Assembly: GCF_001642995.1 (NCBI RefSeq)
Contig: NZ_LOHS01000075.1
Location: 62,001 to 126,000, forward strand
Length of the DNA: 64,000 nt
Source of the DNA: Streptomyces jeddahensis
GTDB taxonomy: Bacteria; Actinomycetota; Actinomycetes; Streptomycetales; Streptomycetaceae
Direction: 5' to 3'
The notes below the pieces were generated by a model, which saw only the letters and a program-made list of their open reading frames with translations, was not told where the DNA came from and did not search any database. Shown in pieces: positions 59,586 to 64,000 of the stretch; the stretch's first letter is position 1; the number at the start of each line of letters is the position of its first letter. The translations under genes and the position numbers were made by a program.

Positions 59586-61370
59586 ATGAACGACACCCAG
59601 GGCACTGGACTGACCCGGCGCACCCTGATCCAGGCCGCGGGTGCCACCGCCGCCGCGTACTCCCTGATCGGCGCCGCGGCCGGCACCGCGAGAGCCGACG
59701 ACACGCCCGCATCGGCCGACAAGCTGGTGGTCTATCCCATCCCGAGCGGGGTCCCGACCAACTCGAGCTTCTCCGTCAAGGCCCGCACGCCGGGCGGCGA
59801 ATGGCAGACGGTGCAGGTCTACCGCGCCAGGGCAAAGCAGATCGACGCCAACACGGGCAGCGGTCCTGTCTTCAACTCGTCCGTCGCCACGTTCGACTTC
59901 GACGGCACCGTGGAGGTCGCCGTCACCTCGTCCAAGGGCGCCATCGGCTCCGCGCGGATCCGCCCGCTGTCGTACGACACCCAGTTCACGGTGGATGGCG
60001 CCACGGTGAGCTTCACCCTCACCGAGCCGCGCAACCTCTCCATCGAGATCGACGGCGAGATCTTCAACAACCTGCAGCTGCACGCCAACCCGATCGAGTC
60101 GAACGCGCCCGACCCCGACGACCCGGACGTCATCTACTTCGGGCCCGGCCTGCACAGGACCACCGACAACGTGGTCAAGGTGCCCAGCGGCAAGACGGTG
60201 TACCTGGCCGGCGGCGCGGTGCTGACGTCCCGGGTGGAGTTCGTCAACGTCGAGAACGCCCGGCTGCGCGGCCGCGGTGTGCTGTACAACTCGCCGAGCG
60301 GTGTCCTGCTCCAGTACTCCAAGAACATCGAGATCGACGGCGTCATGGTGCTCAACCCGAGCAGCGGCTACGCCTGCACCGTCGGCCAGTCGAAGCAGGT
60401 CACCATCCGCAACCTGCACTCCTACAGCCACGGCCAGTGGGGCGACGGCATCGACATCTTCTGCAGCGAGGACGTCCTCATCGAGGGCGTGTGGATGCGC
60501 AACTCCGACGACTGCATCGCGATCTACGCCCACCGCTGGGACTACTACGGTGACGTCCGCAACGTCACCGTCCGCAACTCCACCCTCTGGGCGGACGTCG
60601 CGCACCCGGTCAACGTCGGCACGCACGGCAACACCGAGAACCCGGAGACCATCGAGAACCTCGTCTTCAGCAACATCGACATCCTCGACCACCGCGAACC
60701 GCAGATGGACTACCAGGGCTGCATCGCGCTGAACCCCGGCGACAGCAACCTGGTGAAGAACGTCCGCGCGCAGGACATCCGCGTGGAGGACTTCCGCTGG
60801 GGCCAGTTGCTCAACATGCGGGTCATGTACAACAAGACGTACAACACCTCGGTGGGGCGGGGCATCGACGGGGTGTTCATACGGAACCTGACGTACACCG
60901 GGACGCGCGCCAATCCCTCCACCTTCGTCGGCTACGACGCGGACCACGCCATCAAGAACGTCACCTTCCAGAACCTGGTCATCAACGGCAAGTTCATCGG
61001 CAACGGGATGAGGAAGCCCGGCTGGTACAAGTTCACCGACATGATGCCGGGCTACGCCAACGAGCACGTGCTGAACACGCGGTTCCTGAACTCCACCGAG
61101 GCCACGTCCACCAACGCGCCGCAGATCAGCAGCCCGGACCAGGCTACGGCCACCAAGAACCAGGTCTTCAACTACCTGATCACGGCAACCGAGCTGCCGA
61201 CGTCGTTCAACGCCGACGGGCTGCCGAAGGGGCTGGACATCGACACCGCCACCGGTCTGATCTCCGGGACCGCCGAGGACAACGTCGGCACCTTCACCGT
61301 CACCGTCTCGGCCACCAACAGCGTGGGCACCGCGACGCAGACCCTCACGCTCACCGTGCAGCACGCGTGA
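59586..61370 (+). CDS. Secreted GH28-like (polygalacturonase-type) beta-helix enzyme with Ig-like domain
   Basis: The protein is 594 residues from ATG 59586 with AAGGAAG upstream. A Tat signal TRRTLIQAAGATAAAYSL ends near ARADD. Residues 45-165 are a beta-sandwich lead domain. The parallel beta-helix follows, with GDGIDIFCSE (Asp287, Asp290) and NSDDCIAIY (Asp308, Asp309), the acid positions of GH28. The usual G-H-G motif is not evident. An Ig-like putative domain spans about 505-594 with GLPKGLDIDTATGLISGT. It should cleave a pectic or other uronate-containing polymer outside the cell. The next gene follows after 31 bp. Confidence 0.8.
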   Translation: MNDTQGTGLTRRTLIQAAGATAAAYSLIGAAAGTARADDTPASADKLVVYPIPSGVPTNSSFSVKARTPGGEWQTVQVYRARAKQIDANTGSGPVFNSSVATFDFDGTVEVAVTSSKGAIGSARIRPLSYDTQFTVDGATVSFTLTEPRNLSIEIDGEIFNNLQLHANPIESNAPDPDDPDVIYFGPGLHRTTDNVVKVPSGKTVYLAGGAVLTSRVEFVNVENARLRGRGVLYNSPSGVLLQYSKNIEIDGVMVLNPSSGYACTVGQSKQVTIRNLHSYSHGQWGDGIDIFCSEDVLIEGVWMRNSDDCIAIYAHRWDYYGDVRNVTVRNSTLWADVAHPVNVGTHGNTENPETIENLVFSNIDILDHREPQMDYQGCIALNPGDSNLVKNVRAQDIRVEDFRWGQLLNMRVMYNKTYNTSVGRGIDGVFIRNLTYTGTRANPSTFVGYDADHAIKNVTFQNLVINGKFIGNGMRKPGWYKFTDMMPGYANEHVLNTRFLNSTEATSTNAPQISSPDQATATKNQVFNYLITATELPTSFNADGLPKGLDIDTATGLISGTAEDNVGTFTVTVSATNSVGTATQTLTLTVQHA

Positions 61371-61401
61371 AGCGGCACCACCTCTGAACTAGGAGTCACC
61401 C

Positions 61402-64000
61402 GTGCTTCCTCTCAGCAGACGGTCCTTCCTCGGCGCGGCCGGTCTCGTGGCCGCGGCCGGAGGCGGACTGCTGTCCGCCTCCGCCTCGGCGGCCTGGGCC
61501 CAGGGCGACAAGACTGCGCTGCGGGCCTTCACCCACCCCGGACTGCTGCACAGCGCCGCCGACCTCGCACGCATGAAGGCCGCGGTCGCCGCGCAGGAAT
61601 CGCCGATCTACGACGGATACCTGGCGTTCGCGGCCCACGCCCGCTCGAAGGCCACGTACACGATCCAGAACACCGGCCAGATCACCACCTGGGGACGCGG
61701 CCCCACCAACTTCCAGAACCAGGCGGTCGCCGACTCGGCCGCCGCCTACCAGAACGCCCTCATGTGGTGCGCCACCGGCAACCGCGCGCACGCGGACAAG
61801 GCGCGCGACATCCTCAACGCCTGGTCGGCGTCGCTGACCGGGATCACGGGAGCCGACGGCCCGCTCGGCGCCGGCCTGCAGGTCTTCAAGTTCGTGAACG
61901 CGGCCGAGCTGCTGCGGCACAGCGACTACGACGGATGGACGGACGCCGACATCGCGCGCTGCGAAGACTCCTTCCTGAACGTCTGGTATCCGGCCATCTC
62001 CGGCTACATGCTGTACGCCAACGGCAACTGGGACCTGACGTCCGTCCAGTCCATCCTGGCCATCGGCGTGTTCTGCGAGGAGTGGACGCTCTTCGAGGAC
62101 GCCCTGCGCTTCGCCGCGGCAGGCGCGGGCAACGGCAGCGTCCGGGGGCGCATCGTCACCGACGCGGGTCAGGGCCAGGAGAGCGGCCGCGACCAGGGCC
62201 ACGAGCAGCTCGCCGTCGGCCTGCTCGCCGACGCGGCGCAGGTCGCCTGGAACCAGGGCGTCGACCTGTGGGGCTTCGACGACAACCGCATCCTCGCCAA
62301 CTTCGAGTACGCCGCCCGCTACAACCTCGGCGGCGACGTCCCCTTCACCCCCGACCTCGACCGCACCGGCAAGTACATCAAGACGTCCGTGTCGGACAGG
62401 GCGCGCGGCAACCTGCCGCCGATCTACGAGATGGCGTACGCGCACTACGTGGGCGTACGCGGCCTGGACGCCCCGTACACGAAGAACGCCGTCTTCCGTG
62501 GCACCGGCGGTGCGCGCGTGGTGGAGGGAAGCAACGACGACCTGCCGAGCTGGGGCACCTTCGCCTACGCCGGCCCGACGGCCCCCTCGCCAGGCGTGCC
62601 GGCAGCTCCGGCCGGTGTCACCGCGGTGGGGACGGACGACGCGGTCACCGTGTCGTGGCTGCCGTCCGCGTGGGCGACCGGCTACACGGTGCGGCGGGCC
62701 ACCAGCCCCGACGGCGCGTACGAGACCGTCGCGTCCGGCATCGACACGCCGACGTACAAGGACCGCGACGCACGCGTGGGCCGGACGTACTACTACACGG
62801 TCAGCGCCGCCAACTCCCAAAAGGAAAGCGGGAGTTCGGCATGGGCGTCGGCGGCCGCCGGTGTGCCCGAGCCCTGGTCGACCCGGGACGTGGGGGACGT
62901 GAAGATCCCCGGCTCCGCCCTCTTCGACGGGGAGCGCTTCGTTCTGGAGACGAGCGGCACCGCGGACACCTACCGGCTGGTGCACCTGCCGCTGGACGGC
63001 GACGGCACCGTCACCGCGCGCATCGTGTATCCGCTGAGCTCGCAGTACTCCAAGATCGGCGTCACCCTCCGCGACTCCCTCGACGCCGACGCCCCGCACG
63101 CCTCCATGCTGATCCAGGGCCTGCCGCTGCACACCTGGAGCGGCGTGTGGACCGTGCGCCCGTCGACCGGGGCGGACGTCTCCGCCACCGGCCGCACGCC
63201 GGTACCGCCGTCCCAGCAGCAGGCCATCACCACCTCCGCCTCGTTCCCGATCTCCAACCTCGGAGCCCTGCCTGAGTCGGCGACGCCGCTCGAGGCGCCG
63301 TACGTCGAAGGCGCGGGCGACGGCTACCGGCTGCGGATGCCGTACTGGGTGCGCGTCACCCGGAAGGGCAAGCGCTGCACCGGAGCGATCTCCCCGGACG
63401 GCATCCGGTGGACCGAAGTGGGCTCCACCGAGGTCGACCTGGGGCGGACGGCGTACGCGGGTCTCGTCCTCACCTCCTGCCTGGGCGTCGACGAGGAGTA
63501 CGCCGAGACCGGCACCGGGGCCTTCGACAACGTCAGCGTGGTGTCGTCCGCGTTCGGCGAGGTCTGGTCCGTGCCCCGCCCGGCGCGCACCGCGACCGAT
63601 CTGCGTGCGACCGCAGGCGCCGACGCGGTCGAGCTGGCCTGGACCGACCCGGACCTGTCGGCGCGGTACAAGGTGCTGCGGTCGACGGACGCCGACGGCC
63701 CTTACGTGACCATCGCGACCGGTGTCGGCCCGGTGGGCTTCGGCACCCGCATCCAGTACGCGGACGCGACCGGGACTCCCGGCACGACGTACCACTACGC
63801 GGTCGCCAAGACCAACTGCGGGGGACGCGGCCCGCTGTCGGATTCCGCCTCCGCGCAGATGCCGACACCGTCCGTGCCCGCGATCATCTCCGCAGCCACC
63901 GCGTTCGCCAACCAGGGCGTCGCGTTCCGCCATCTGCTGAGGGCCTCGCACGAGCCCATACGGTTCAGCGCGGACGGCCTGCCCGACGGCCTGCGCATCG
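61402..64000 (+). CDS. Secreted alginate-lyase-family enzyme with fibronectin III-like domains (partial)
   Basis: The gene reads from GTG 61402 with AGGAG upstream and is open to the end of the window (866 codons seen). A Tat signal LSRRSFLGAAGLVAAAGGG precedes the mature protein. Residues 45-370 are the all-helical alginate-lyase/heparinase toroid, with NGNWDLTSVQSILAIGVF and GQESGRDQGHEQLAVGLLAD. Fibronectin III-like modules begin near residue 398 and 730, with a beta-sandwich between them. A putative Ig-like domain begins at the window end. It should depolymerise a uronate-rich polysaccharide outside the cell; the exact substrate is unknown. Confidence 0.82.
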   Translation, partial: MLPLSRRSFLGAAGLVAAAGGGLLSASASAAWAQGDKTALRAFTHPGLLHSAADLARMKAAVAAQESPIYDGYLAFAAHARSKATYTIQNTGQITTWGRGPTNFQNQAVADSAAAYQNALMWCATGNRAHADKARDILNAWSASLTGITGADGPLGAGLQVFKFVNAAELLRHSDYDGWTDADIARCEDSFLNVWYPAISGYMLYANGNWDLTSVQSILAIGVFCEEWTLFEDALRFAAAGAGNGSVRGRIVTDAGQGQESGRDQGHEQLAVGLLADAAQVAWNQGVDLWGFDDNRILANFEYAARYNLGGDVPFTPDLDRTGKYIKTSVSDRARGNLPPIYEMAYAHYVGVRGLDAPYTKNAVFRGTGGARVVEGSNDDLPSWGTFAYAGPTAPSPGVPAAPAGVTAVGTDDAVTVSWLPSAWATGYTVRRATSPDGAYETVASGIDTPTYKDRDARVGRTYYYTVSAANSQKESGSSAWASAAAGVPEPWSTRDVGDVKIPGSALFDGERFVLETSGTADTYRLVHLPLDGDGTVTARIVYPLSSQYSKIGVTLRDSLDADAPHASMLIQGLPLHTWSGVWTVRPSTGADVSATGRTPVPPSQQQAITTSASFPISNLGALPESATPLEAPYVEGAGDGYRLRMPYWVRVTRKGKRCTGAISPDGIRWTEVGSTEVDLGRTAYAGLVLTSCLGVDEEYAETGTGAFDNVSVVSSAFGEVWSVPRPARTATDLRATAGADAVELAWTDPDLSARYKVLRSTDADGPYVTIATGVGPVGFGTRIQYADATGTPGTTYHYAVAKTNCGGRGPLSDSASAQMPTPSVPAIISAATAFANQGVAFRHLLRASHEPIRFSADGLPDGLRI

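Noticed and set aside
61396..63951. 851-codon open frame on the minus strand
   Set aside because: It is antisense to the alginate-lyase-like gene, which has a signal peptide, ribosome site and recognisable domains; the antisense translation has none.

Overview
The base composition is very GC-rich throughout. Together with GTG starts, ATGA-coupled operons, Tat-type secretion signals and many LacI, ROK, LuxR-LAL and MmyB-type regulators, this points to a Streptomyces or close relative, probably an accessory part of the chromosome. No rRNA, tRNA, CRISPR array, intact insertion sequence or phage gene was seen. Most of the sequence is sugar, nucleoside or secondary-metabolite metabolism.

Layout. 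(1) 1-6.6 kb: a truncated Nramp-like transporter divergent from a GntR/FCD regulator; an epimerase divergent from an MmyB-type regulator, the pair flanked by a 57-bp inverted repeat; a YihY-family membrane protein; a TrkH-TrkA potassium uptake pair. (2) 6.8-18.2 kb: a glucuronoxylan-oligosaccharide locus, with two ABC permeases, a binding lipoprotein, GH39 xylosidase, YesL-like protein, GH42 galactosidase and GH67 alpha-glucuronidase read leftward, and a CE7 acetylxylan esterase read rightward. (3) 18.4-26.1 kb: a LAL-type ATPase that has lost its DNA-binding domain, a divergent SDR/MarR pair, and a large secreted phytase-like/5'-nucleotidase fusion. (4) 26.2-35.1 kb: a nucleoside regulon with a BMP-type ABC importer and an operon of amidohydrolase, LacI regulator, amidotransferase-like protein and nucleoside phosphorylase; both units have a palindromic LacI-type operator upstream. 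(5) 35.2-44.6 kb: a compact leftward biosynthetic cluster. SbnA/SbnB homologues make L-2,3-diaminopropionate (Dap). With them are a SyrP-like dioxygenase, a one-module NRPS (partial C-A-T-TE) and a membrane protein with its own carrier domain followed by Pls-type transmembrane/hexapeptide condensing domains. (6) 45.2-47.9 kb: an SDR divergent from TetR plus a zinc alcohol dehydrogenase, with an array of TGTCCC/GGGACA operators between them. (7) 48.0-64 kb: a second plant-polysaccharide region with two GH43-type enzymes, two LacI regulators, a sugar ABC importer, a hydroxyacid dehydrogenase, a ROK regulator, a secreted GH28-like enzyme and a secreted alginate-lyase-like enzyme that runs off the window. 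A shared CGGTTGC operator motif links several of its promoters.

The most distinctive part is the Dap/NRPS/Pls-type cluster. It looks like a split version of the single-chain synthetases that make poly-amino acids such as poly-epsilon-lysine, with a hydroxylase and an acyl-shuttling or releasing thioesterase added. Its product is not known from the sequence; a Dap-based oligo- or polyamide is the leading inference.
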